Shown here one piece after another: positions 17,171 to 23,762 of a stretch of DNA of 34,988 bases; position 1 is the first letter of the stretch, and every line of letters starts with the position of its first letter. Position numbers and translations under genes: made by a program. Under the pieces are notes generated by a model. The model was not told the origin of the DNA, searched no databases, and was given only the letters and a program-made list of their open reading frames with translations. This DNA is from Pseudomonadota bacterium (GTDB lineage: Bacteria; Pseudomonadota; Gammaproteobacteria; Burkholderiales; Burkholderiaceae_C), in assembly GCA_021816585.1 (NCBI GenBank), contig JAKAXL010000028.1, forward strand, positions 1 through 34,988, written 5' to 3'.

Positions 17171-17755
17171 TCAGGCGCCGTCCTGCCCGGCGTGGCAGCA
17201 CACGCTGCCGTCGGGGTCGAAGCGCACGCCGCAGCGCTCGACCAGGGTGTCGCGCAGGCGCTTGCGCGCGCGCAGTAGCCGCGCCTTGGCCGCCGGCAGG
17301 CTCAGTCCGGTGGCGTCCGCGTAGCCGCGCACCGTCTGCCCGTCGAGGTCGCAGCGCTGCACGATGTCGCGGTCCTCGTCGCCGAGCAAGGGCAGGTTGC
17401 GGGCGATGCAGGCATCGAGCGCCTCCACCGGCGCGCGTTCGTCGGCAGGCGGCGCGGGGATCTCCTCGGAGAGTTCCACGCTGGGGCGCCGCATCCGCCC
17501 CGCATCGACCAGCGCGTTGCGCGCGACCTGGAACAGCCAGGCGCGAGGGTTGTCCAGGGAGCAGAAACCCCGGCCCTGGCGCAGGGCCTTGAGGAAGACC
17601 TCCTGCAGCAGGTCCTGCGCGGCGTCGGCGTCGCTGGCGTGATGCGCCAGGAATCCCAGCAGTTCGGCCTCGTGGGCCTGCCACGCGCGCAGCACGCACT
17701 CGAAGCCGGAGTCCACGCCGGACTCCACGCGGTGGGAGGGCCCGGGCTCCTGCAT
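17171..17755 (-). CDS. ECF-type RNA polymerase sigma factor, SigZ-like
   Basis: This 194-residue sigma factor has region 2 (LGFLAHHASDADAAQDLLQEVFLKAL, then NPRAWLFQVARNALVDAGR) and region 4 (DEDRDIVQRCDLDGQTVRGYADATGLSLPAAKARLLRARKRL). After region 4 comes a short tail with RCGVRFDPDGSVCCHAG; SigZ-type factors carry a cysteine-containing FD-rich tail here. No anti-sigma gene is adjacent. The ATG at 17755 is five bases after the arsI stop, so it is co-transcribed with arsenic genes. The cysteine tail suggests direct sensing of arsenite, metals or oxidation, which is inference. Confidence 0.9.
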   Translation of the reverse strand: MQEPGPSHRVESGVDSGFECVLRAWQAHEAELLGFLAHHASDADAAQDLLQEVFLKALRQGRGFCSLDNPRAWLFQVARNALVDAGRMRRPSVELSEEIPAPPADERAPVEALDACIARNLPLLGDEDRDIVQRCDLDGQTVRGYADATGLSLPAAKARLLRARKRLRDTLVERCGVRFDPDGSVCCHAGQDGA

Positions 17756-17760
17756 GGCTT

Positions 17761-17955
17761 TCAGCAGCAGCGGCCGGGGCGCGCCTGCGCTGCCGGCGTG
17801 CAGCAGGAGCCGCCGCGGGAACCCTGACCAGGCGAGCAGCCGGCCGCGGCCTGCGAGGTCTCGGCGGGTGTGCAGCAGGCGGCGGCCGAGGCGGCTGCGG
17901 CGGGCGTGCAGCAGGCGCCGGCCTGGGCCTCGACGGCGGGCGTGCAGCAGGCCGC
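17761..17955 (-). repeat. 36-bp tandem repeat encoding the CC tail of ArsI
   Basis: Six units of 36 bp (12 codons) with the core Ala-Cys-Cys-Thr-Pro. The last unit is cut after its CC by the stop codon, and the fourth is degenerate (GC-SP). The DNA copies have diverged while the cysteine pairs are kept, which suggests selection for the pairs. Confidence 0.75.
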
Positions 17956-18351
17956 TGCGGGTGTGTCCTGAGCGGCCTCGCGAAAAACCGGGATGTCGCC
18001 CAGTGTGCGGTAGTGCTCCCACGCGATGCCCTGCGGGTCGGTGACCCAGTGCTTCTCGCTGCGCGCGTAGCAGCAGGTGGTGGCGCCCTCGTCGAGCAGC
18101 GCGGAATCGGCGGCGCCGGCGCGCTCCTTGAGTTCGGCCAGTTCCTGCTCGGTGTCGGCCTGGATGCCCAGGTGGTCGATGCCGGAGCCGGCGCCGCGGG
18201 TGGAAATCGCGAAATTCACCCGCGGGTCCTCGATCATCCACTTCGCGTAGTCGGCCTCCACCCTTGTCGGCTCGGCGCCGAACAGCCGGGTGTAGAAGGT
18301 GATGCTCGCCGCCAGATCGTCGACGTGCGCGTGCACGTGAAAGCGTTTCAT
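17761..18351 (-). CDS. arsI: ArsI/CadI-like C-As lyase with repetitive CC tail
   Basis: This 196-residue protein has a vicinal-oxygen-chelate (glyoxalase/dioxygenase) domain in residues 1-120: FHVHAHVDDLAASITFYTRLFG, GIDHLGIQ, and TTCCYARSEKHWVTDPQGIAWEHY. ArsI enzymes cleave the C-As bond of trivalent methyl and aromatic arsenicals using Fe(II) and a vicinal cysteine pair; here that pair is Cys93-Cys94, with His5, His60 and Glu112 the likely iron ligands. Residues 131-196 are a separate tail of CC(T)P units spaced exactly 12 residues apart (cysteine pairs at 135, 147, 159, a degenerate GC at 171, 183, 195). The usual protein is about 130-160 residues, so the tail is an addition. The start overlaps the acr3 stop by ATGA. 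Confidence 0.88.
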   Translation of the reverse strand: MKRFHVHAHVDDLAASITFYTRLFGAEPTRVEADYAKWMIEDPRVNFAISTRGAGSGIDHLGIQADTEQELAELKERAGAADSALLDEGATTCCYARSEKHWVTDPQGIAWEHYRTLGDIPVFREAAQDTPAAACCTPAVEAQAGACCTPAAAASAAACCTPAETSQAAAGCSPGQGSRGGSCCTPAAQARPGRCC

Positions 18352-19427
18352 GCCGTATGTCCTCCTCGTTCGTACCAGCCGCGCGTGGCCCCCACCAGGC
18401 GGACCACCAGCAGCATCACCGGAACCTCGATCAACACGCCGACCACGGTGGCCAGCGCCGCTCCCGACTGGAAGCCGAACAGGCTGATGGCCGCGGCCAC
18501 CGCCAGCTCGAAGAAGTTGCTGGCGCCGATCAGCGCCGAAGGGCAGGCGATGGCGTGCTGCTCGCCCACCGCGCGGTTCAGCACATAGGCCAGCCCGGAG
18601 TTGAACAGCACCTGGATCAGGATGGGCACCGCCAGCAGCGCGATGACCAGCGGCTGCGCCTCGATGGCCGGACCCTGGAAGGCGAACAGCAGCACCAGCG
18701 TGGCCAGCAGCGCCGCCATCGACCAGGGCCCGATGCGCGCTGCCGCCGCGTCGAAGGCCGCCTGCCCGCGGCGCAGCAGCAGCGCGCGCCAGGCCTGCGC
18801 CAGCGCCAGCGGGACCACGATGTACATGAGCACCGAGAACAGCAGGGTGGCCCAGGGCACGTGGATCGCCGAGATGCCCAGCAGCAGCGCGACGATAGGC
18901 GCGAAGGCGAAGACCATGATGGAGTCGTTCAGCGCCACCTGCGACAGCGTGAACAGCGGGTCCCCACCAGACAGGCGGCTCCACACGAACACCATCGCCG
19001 TGCAGGGCGCCGCGGCCAGCAGGATGAGACCTGCGATGTAGCTGTCGATCTGCGCGGCCGGCAGCCACGGCGCGAACAGGTGGCGGATGAACACCCAGCC
19101 CAGCAGGGCCATCGAAAAAGGCTTGACCAGCCAGTTGATCACCAGGGTGACGCCGATGCCGCGCACGTGACGCCGCACCTCGTGCAGCGCGCCGAAGTTC
19201 ACCTTCATCAGCATGGGGATGATCATCACCCAGATCAGCAGCCCCACCGGAAGGTTGACCTGCGCGAGCTCCAGCCGGCCCAGCCACTGGAACGGGCCCG
19301 GCAGCAGCTGCCCCAGCCCGATGCCCGCGACGATGCACAGGAACACCCACAGCGTGAGCCAGCGCTCGAACAGGCTCATCGGCGCGCCGGCGGCCCTGCG
19401 CGCCACCACTTCGCATTGCGCGCTCAT
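18348..19427 (-). CDS. acr3: Arsenite efflux permease Acr3
   Basis: This 359-residue Acr3-family (BASS superfamily) transporter has ten predicted membrane segments. The essential cysteine is Cys142 in AAAPCTAMVFVWS, and the conserved acidic segment of the second half is ALIGASNFFELAVAAAISLFG. It exports arsenite from the cytoplasm using the proton gradient. The ATG at 19427 overlaps the arsC stop (ATGA) and its own stop overlaps the arsI start (ATGA). A start at Met17 is less likely because it would break this overlap. Confidence 0.97.
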   Translation of the reverse strand: MSAQCEVVARRAAGAPMSLFERWLTLWVFLCIVAGIGLGQLLPGPFQWLGRLELAQVNLPVGLLIWVMIIPMLMKVNFGALHEVRRHVRGIGVTLVINWLVKPFSMALLGWVFIRHLFAPWLPAAQIDSYIAGLILLAAAPCTAMVFVWSRLSGGDPLFTLSQVALNDSIMVFAFAPIVALLLGISAIHVPWATLLFSVLMYIVVPLALAQAWRALLLRRGQAAFDAAAARIGPWSMAALLATLVLLFAFQGPAIEAQPLVIALLAVPILIQVLFNSGLAYVLNRAVGEQHAIACPSALIGASNFFELAVAAAISLFGFQSGAALATVVGVLIEVPVMLLVVRLVGATRGWYERGGHTA

Positions 19428-19861
19428 TGGGATTCCACCTGTGCAAGCGGCAAGCCCAGCGCCTCGCGCACCGCCGGCACCAGGCGCGCGCGGATGTCGT
19501 CGCGCACGCGCAGGAAGCTGTCCAGCGGCTCTCCGTGCGGGTCGTGGAAGGGCAGGTGGATGCTGGGCACCGGGCGCGGGAACACCGGGCAGGCCTCGCG
19601 GGCGTTGTCGCACACGGTGACCACCAGGTCGAAGGGCTGGTCGATCAGGGTGTCCAGGTCCTTCGGGTACAGGTCCTCGGTGGGAAGCCCGGCCAGGCGC
19701 AGCGCCTCGACGGCGCCGTCGGCCACCTTGGGCTGCGGGCTGATGCCGGCCGAACTCGCGCGCACCAGGCCGGCGAGGTCGTGGTTGAGCAGCGCCTCGG
19801 CCATCTGCGAGCGGCAGGAGTTTCCGGTGCATAGCACCAGCACGGATTTCGGAAGAGTCAT
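19424..19861 (-). CDS. arsC: Arsenate reductase ArsC, LMW-phosphatase (thioredoxin-coupled) type, copy 1
   Basis: This 145-residue protein reduces arsenate to arsenite, the substrate of Acr3. The P-loop VLCTGNSCRS holds nucleophile Cys11, and the C-x6-C pair Cys84/Cys91 in VTVCDNAREACPVFP matches the Cys10-Cys82-Cys89 relay of Staphylococcus aureus ArsC, which is recycled by thioredoxin. HLPFHDPHG carries the catalytic aspartate. ATG 19861 lies 13 bases after the other arsC. It differs clearly in sequence from that gene, so the two are not a recent duplication. Confidence 0.95.
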   Translation of the reverse strand: MTLPKSVLVLCTGNSCRSQMAEALLNHDLAGLVRASSAGISPQPKVADGAVEALRLAGLPTEDLYPKDLDTLIDQPFDLVVTVCDNAREACPVFPRPVPSIHLPFHDPHGEPLDSFLRVRDDIRARLVPAVREALGLPLAQVESQ

Positions 19862-19874
19862 GTCAACGAAGCGG

Positions 19875-20411
19875 TCAGGAATGGGACTGCGAGGTCGCTG
19901 CGGGGGCGCGCGCATCGTCGAGGGATCCGATGGCACGAATCTCCCGCTTGATGGCCATCGCGTCGAGTTTGTCGAAGGGCAGACTGACGAACAGGGAAAT
20001 GCGACGACTGAGTTGGCGAAACGCGTCGGCCATGGCATGGCGGACCTCACGGTCCGTGCCGCGAACCGCCGCCGGGTCCGGAATTCCCCAATGCGCGGTC
20101 ATCGGCTGTCCCGGCCACACCGGGCACACCTCGCCCGCGGCCTTGTCGCAGACGGTGAACACGAAATCCATGCGTGGCGCCCCCGGCGCGGCGAACTCGT
20201 CCCAGCTTTTGCTGCGCAATTCGTCCACGGGGAACATTTGCTGGTTCAGCCATTCGAGCGCCAGGGGGTTGACCCGGCCCGCGGGGTGACTGCCGGCGCT
20301 GTACGCACGAAAGCGGCCCTTGCCGATATGGTTCAGGATCGATTCCGCCAGGATGCTGCGCGCGGAGTTGCCGGTGCAAAGAAACAGCACCTTGTAGGGT
20401 GCGCTGCTCAT
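19875..20411 (-). CDS. arsC: Arsenate reductase ArsC, LMW-phosphatase type, copy 2
   Basis: This is a 178-residue LMW protein-tyrosine-phosphatase-fold reductase with P-loop FLCTGNSARS (Cys12), the pair Cys88 and Cys96 (TVCDKAAGEVCPVWPG, one residue wider than in the other copy), and the acid motif WGIPDPAAV. A C-terminal extension of about 35 residues is present (ISLFVSLPFDKLDAMAIKREI), typical of the longer ArsC type found next to arsR in many proteobacteria. The start at 20411 overlaps the arsR stop by ATGA. The wider cysteine spacing may mean a different reductant, for example glutaredoxin/glutathione. Confidence 0.95.
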   Translation of the reverse strand: MSSAPYKVLFLCTGNSARSILAESILNHIGKGRFRAYSAGSHPAGRVNPLALEWLNQQMFPVDELRSKSWDEFAAPGAPRMDFVFTVCDKAAGEVCPVWPGQPMTAHWGIPDPAAVRGTDREVRHAMADAFRQLSRRISLFVSLPFDKLDAMAIKREIRAIGSLDDARAPAATSQSHS

Positions 20412-20782
20412 GAGTGCTCTCCTTCGGTCGAGGGATTGCAGATGTGGCGATCTTGCCCACCGCCATGGGTCGACGAATCGGCGCGCGGCATGCAGGGGTT
20501 GCCGCCGCAGCAGTTGGCGGTGAGGAAACCCAGCAGATCGTTCATCACCGGGAAGTCCGCCGCGTAGATCACGAAGCGGCCCTCCTGGCGCCTGCGCGCC
20601 AGGCCAACGCGGTTGAGGTGCGCCAGGTGAAAGGACAGGGTCGGAGCGGGCAGGCCCAGGCGCTCGCCGATCGCCCCGGCGTGTAGCCCTTGCGGGCCCA
20701 CTTCGACCAGCGCGCGGTAGATGGATAGGCGCGACTCGTGTCCGAGGGCGGCCAGCAGTTCGGCGGCATTCAACGTTTCCAT
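20408..20782 (-). CDS. arsR: Arsenite-responsive repressor ArsR (AfArsR type)
   Basis: This 124-residue winged-helix repressor has its HTH at about residues 10-75 (LAALGHESRLSIYRALVE, recognition helix PAPTLSFHLAHLNRVGL, wing RRQEGRFVIYA). The arsenite site is not the classical CVCD helix motif but a C-terminal cysteine triad Cys91-Cys92 and Cys97 (ANCCGGNPCMP), as in Acidithiobacillus ferrooxidans ArsR. Binding of arsenite releases it from DNA. It is the first gene of a ten-gene minus-strand run. ATG 20782 is chosen because the homology starts there (METLNAAELLAALGHESR) and upstream codons are unrelated; the ribosome site is poor. Confidence 0.95.
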   Translation of the reverse strand: METLNAAELLAALGHESRLSIYRALVEVGPQGLHAGAIGERLGLPAPTLSFHLAHLNRVGLARRRQEGRFVIYAADFPVMNDLLGFLTANCCGGNPCMPRADSSTHGGGQDRHICNPSTEGEHS

Positions 20783-20803
20783 ATTTAAAGAATACCAGAA
20801 TAG
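20780..20803 (-). promoter_or_regulatory. Candidate arsR promoter/operator
   Basis: A strikingly AT-rich patch in GC-rich DNA. It contains the dyad TATT-N5-AATA (20782-20794, overlapping the start codon), and TATTCT occurs twice as a direct repeat, the upstream copy (20797-20802) being a possible -10 hexamer. No convincing -35 box is visible. Autoregulation by ArsR is expected from the family. Confidence 0.35.
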
Positions 20804-20967
20804 TAGAAGCGATGTGGCCGAATTTGGGGTGCAGTTGCTCGCGCTCCCCGCGCGACCTCCCGCACCGCCTTCTCTACTGTCGGGATTCTTTGCGCTTGTC
20901 GCCGTTGGAGTTCTGCTTCGCTTGGTGGCAATCGCGTTCGTGATCATCGGTCAACGGCGCGCAAGGC

Positions 20968-21312
20968 GTGCTGTTCAAGGGCGCGCTGACCCCACCATCG
21001 GGAGGCAGTGCGCCGGCTTCAGGGATTTACGGCTCGGCCTTCGCGGGGAGCGGCATGGGAGCGGTGTTCAAGGCCGTCGCGGAAGGCGACGACATGACCG
21101 CGATCGACCCCGCGGCGCCGGCGGGATCCACGGTCAGTTCGGTGGGGATCGAACGCGAAGCACTGCGCGGCGGCTGGCTGACGATTACCATCTCATCGCT
21201 CGACGCGGCCGAAGAACGCTGGGCAGGTGTCTATGCAACGTATTTCCCGGGCGCTTGGCACGTGCAGCAACCCGACCCAGCGGTCATGGGTGTACTGAAG
21301 CTGGGTACCTGA
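20968..21312 (+). CDS. Small hypothetical protein, possibly a remnant
   Basis: A 114-residue open frame starting at GTG 20968, in frame from a stop at 20941-20943. The protein is alanine/glycine-rich at the N-terminus and ends with an amphipathic region (GGWLTITISSLDAAEERWAGVYATYFPGAWHV). I recognise no family. The ribosome site is poor. It is divergent from arsR and followed by a good terminator hairpin, which favours a real transcript. It could also be the 3' end of a longer lost gene. Confidence 0.4.
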   Translation: MLFKGALTPPSGGSAPASGIYGSAFAGSGMGAVFKAVAEGDDMTAIDPAAPAGSTVSSVGIEREALRGGWLTITISSLDAAEERWAGVYATYFPGAWHVQQPDPAVMGVLKLGT

Positions 21313-21359
21313 GCCAACGCAAGCGATCGGCGAGCGAACGATCTCATCGATGGCATGCA

Positions 21360-21385
21360 AAGCCCCCCGCGCGGGGGCTTCCTTC
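21360..21385 (+). terminator. Bidirectional Rho-independent terminator
   Basis: AAGCCCCC, loop CGCGC, GGGGGCTT, then CCTTC on the plus strand; on the minus strand the stem is followed by TTTGC. It lies between the convergent small hypothetical gene and the metallo-beta-lactamase gene and can serve both. Confidence 0.7.
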
Positions 21386-21388
21386 TCC

Positions 21389-22336
21389 TCACTGGAACTG
21401 GAATTCCAGAAAGGCCCGGTTGATGTTCTTGCGGTTGAGCTGATCGGCGTTGCCGAGCTTGCGGAAGGCCTCGGGAGTGGCCGCGTCGAGTCGGTTCACC
21501 GTCTTCTCCAGGTCGTCCATGTTCTCGGCGGCGGGCTTGACCTCGCGCACCAGCCAGTCGAGGTAGTCGCCCGTCTGGGCCTGGGCTAGCGCAAGGGTGC
21601 AGGGCCTGCCGTGGCCGGGCACGATGAGTTCGGGCTTGAGCGTGGCCGCGAAGGTCCTGAAGGTACGGGCCCACTGATCGACACGGCTGCCGTTATCGAG
21701 CACGCCGAGCATGCGGTCGACGAACACCAGGTCGCCGGCAAAGGCGATGCGCTGTGCGGGGAGCCACACCACCGCATCGCCGGGAAAATGTCCCGTCCCG
21801 AACTGCCGCAGCTCCACCTCCACGCCGCCCAGCGCTAGTGTCGCCTGGTCGCCGGGCAGCGGATCCGGACTGGTCATCGGCGTGAAGGCCTCGGCGCCCT
21901 GGCCGAACTGCATCTTGAGCGACTGCATCTCCTGCGCGGCCTGGGCCTGTTCGACCTTCACGGTCGTCTGCAGCGCGATGACCCTCGCGCCCCGAGCGGC
22001 GAACCATGCATTGCCCAGCCAGCGGTGATCCTGCCTGCCTGTGTTGATCACCCAGCGCACGGGCTTGTCGGTGACGGTGCGCAAGGCCTTGGAGATCAGC
22101 TCAGCGCCGGCGTCGCCCGCGCCGCTGTCGATGAGGATCACACCCTCGGGCGTGACGATCGCGCCGAAGGTGGCGTTGTCCCCGGCGTTCGCGGCGTCGC
22201 GCTGGCCCAGGGGGCCGACGAGGGCGTACAGGCCGTCGGCGACCCGGACCGGCTCGATCACCGGGGCCGCCTGGGCGGCGAAGGTCCAGGCCGCGAGGAC
22301 GGTGATCGTTGCGGTCTTGACGAAGAACTTGAACAT
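21389..22336 (-). CDS. Exported metallo-beta-lactamase-fold protein with altered metal site
   Basis: This 315-residue protein has a Sec signal (cleavage near residue 23, FAAQAAP). The MBL fold is visible: GVILIDSGAGDAGAELISKAL, then VRWVINTGRQDHRWLGN where the HxHxDH metal motif should be, GTGHFPGDAVVWLP (His retained), AFAGDLVF (Asp retained) and VPGHGRPC (His retained). The first two histidine ligands are replaced by G and Q, although DH remains one position early. It resembles periplasmic SoxH/quinoprotein-associated MBL proteins, but the altered site makes ordinary hydrolase activity doubtful. Its start is only five bases from that of the divergent DUF4395 gene. Confidence 0.82.
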   Translation of the reverse strand: MFKFFVKTATITVLAAWTFAAQAAPVIEPVRVADGLYALVGPLGQRDAANAGDNATFGAIVTPEGVILIDSGAGDAGAELISKALRTVTDKPVRWVINTGRQDHRWLGNAWFAARGARVIALQTTVKVEQAQAAQEMQSLKMQFGQGAEAFTPMTSPDPLPGDQATLALGGVEVELRQFGTGHFPGDAVVWLPAQRIAFAGDLVFVDRMLGVLDNGSRVDQWARTFRTFAATLKPELIVPGHGRPCTLALAQAQTGDYLDWLVREVKPAAENMDDLEKTVNRLDAATPEAFRKLGNADQLNRKNINRAFLEFQFQ

Positions 22337-22341
22337 GCTAT

Positions 22342-22977
22342 GTGTTCCTGGGAGATTTCGCGTGGACGCGGGTGTTCGTCATCGCCTTCCTGGTGGACTT
22401 CTCGATCCGGGTGCTGGTCCATCCGCGCTACGCACCGAGCCTGATCATCGGCCGCTTCGCCGTGCGGCGGCAGCGGCCCGAGTGGGTCGGCGCGCCCCAG
22501 AAGCGCTTCGCCTGGATCGTCGGCTGGCTGTTGGCGGCCGCCATGTTCTGGCTGATCGTTCTCCACGACGTCATCGGCCCGATCAACCTGATGATCTGCG
22601 CGACCTGCCTGACCTTGCTGTTCTTCGAAAGTGCGTTCGGCATCTGCCTGGCGTGCCGCCTCTACGACGCCGTGTTCGCGACGCGGGCGCGCTACTGCCC
22701 GGGAGACGCCTGCGCCATGGATGCGCCGCATCCGAGCCAGAGGATCGGACGTGCCGGCGCGCTGATCGTCGTGGCCTTCCTCGGGCTCGTCGCCGGCGCG
22801 GCGATGCTTCGGTCGCGACCAAGCTTGTCGGCTCCCGCGATCGCCGCCGCCCCACCGACAGCCGCACCCGCGGTAGCCACCGCGGCAGCGACCGCCGGCC
22901 CATGCACCGCCCCCGACTGGGCCGTGAAGATCGGCCATGGCGAAATGTGGAAGCTGCATCACGGCTGCGGCCAATGA
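22342..22977 (+). CDS. DUF4395 membrane protein, N-terminus apparently shortened
   Basis: This 211-residue protein has about four hydrophobic segments. It matches DUF4395 in its central part: AFLVDFSIRVLVHPRYAPS, WIVGWLLAAAMFWLIV, FESAFGICLACRLYDAVF, and the RYCPGDAC cysteine pair. Family members usually have another 20-30 N-terminal residues with an extra membrane helix; here the frame opens only at 22333 and the first possible start is GTG 22342. A C-terminal extension adds one TM (GALIVVAFLGLVAGAAML) and an HGEMWKLHHGCGQ tail. A deletion between it and the divergent MBL gene is plausible. Function unknown. Confidence 0.7.
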   Translation: MFLGDFAWTRVFVIAFLVDFSIRVLVHPRYAPSLIIGRFAVRRQRPEWVGAPQKRFAWIVGWLLAAAMFWLIVLHDVIGPINLMICATCLTLLFFESAFGICLACRLYDAVFATRARYCPGDACAMDAPHPSQRIGRAGALIVVAFLGLVAGAAMLRSRPSLSAPAIAAAPPTAAPAVATAAATAGPCTAPDWAVKIGHGEMWKLHHGCGQ

Positions 22978-23092
22978 CCCCGATCGTTGCGCAATGTTGC
23001 AAAGCCTGCGGATGCGACCTGGCGATGCAAAAGCCGCCCCGACGGCACACATGCGGTACGCATTCGGTAGCTGCAATGGCTTCATGGCCCAC

Positions 23093-23120
23093 GACGGGCC
23101 GTCGGCCGGCGGAGCCCGTC
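23093..23120 (+). repeat. Hairpin upstream of the Spy-like gene
   Basis: GACGGGC (23093-23099) pairs with GCCCGTC (23114-23120), and CGTCGGCCGG is repeated directly inside and after it. There is no T-run. It lies in the 175-bp gap between the DUF4395 and Spy-like genes and may be a leader structure. Confidence 0.4.
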
Positions 23121-23152
23121 GGCCGGGATTGCATCCTTGACAGGAGTTCACC

Positions 23153-23659
23153 ATGCGAAGCACCCACAAGATCATTGCGGCCGGATGTGCCGCGCTTGCC
23201 ATCGCGGGGATTTCCGCGGGCCTGGCCTCGGCCGGCCCGATGGGCCCCGGCTTTGGTCCCATGGCGGCGGGCCACGGCCCTTGCGGCCCCGGAGCGCGCC
23301 TTGCCGGCGGCCAGGCCGCCTTCGCCGACACGCGCCTGGCCGAATGGAAGGCGGCGCTGAAGATCACATCGGACCAGGAACCTGCCTGGGACGCCTTCGC
23401 CAGCAAGGTCAAGGCACAGGCCGAGAGCATGCAGGCGCTGCGGGCGAAGGCGGGGCAGCCCGCGGACACCGCTCCCGAGCGCATGGCGCAGCGCGCCGGG
23501 TTCATGACGCAGCGGGCCGCGGGAATGGAGGCCATGGCCGGCGCGATGAATACCTTGTACGCCGCGCTGACGCCCGAGCAGAAGACGACCCTCGACCAGG
23601 GGTTCGGCCCGGGTCGGGGTCGCGGCCCGGGCATGCCCTTCGGCCCGCGCGCCCGGTGA
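23153..23659 (+). CDS. Spy/CpxP-like periplasmic LTxxQ-motif protein
   Basis: This 168-residue exported protein has a Sec signal to about residue 27 (GISAGLASAG). Two helical stretches with the LTxxQ-type motif follow: LAEWKAALKITSDQEPAWDAF (degenerate) and LYAALTPEQKTTLDQGFG (clear LTPEQ). Spy and CpxP are periplasmic chaperones or stress sensors induced by envelope damage and metals. Glycine/proline-rich tails flank the domain. It has a CAGGAG ribosome site. Position beside metal-efflux genes fits an envelope stress role. Confidence 0.82.
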   Translation: MRSTHKIIAAGCAALAIAGISAGLASAGPMGPGFGPMAAGHGPCGPGARLAGGQAAFADTRLAEWKAALKITSDQEPAWDAFASKVKAQAESMQALRAKAGQPADTAPERMAQRAGFMTQRAAGMEAMAGAMNTLYAALTPEQKTTLDQGFGPGRGRGPGMPFGPRAR

Positions 23660-23762
23660 GCGAACCTCGGCTTCGTCCTGGTTCGCATGTTCTTGATGTA
23701 GGGCAAGGGGCAGCCGCGGATCTGCGCTGAAATCATCCTCGATCAATCGCAGGGGATCCTTG

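Noticed and set aside
22974..23360. Cysteine-rich frame beginning MTPIVAQCCKACGC, overlapping the DUF4395 stop by ATGA
   Set aside because: Attractive as a small metal-binding protein, but after about 60 residues it runs antiphase through the Spy-like gene, has no plausible stop of its own before that, and no family match.
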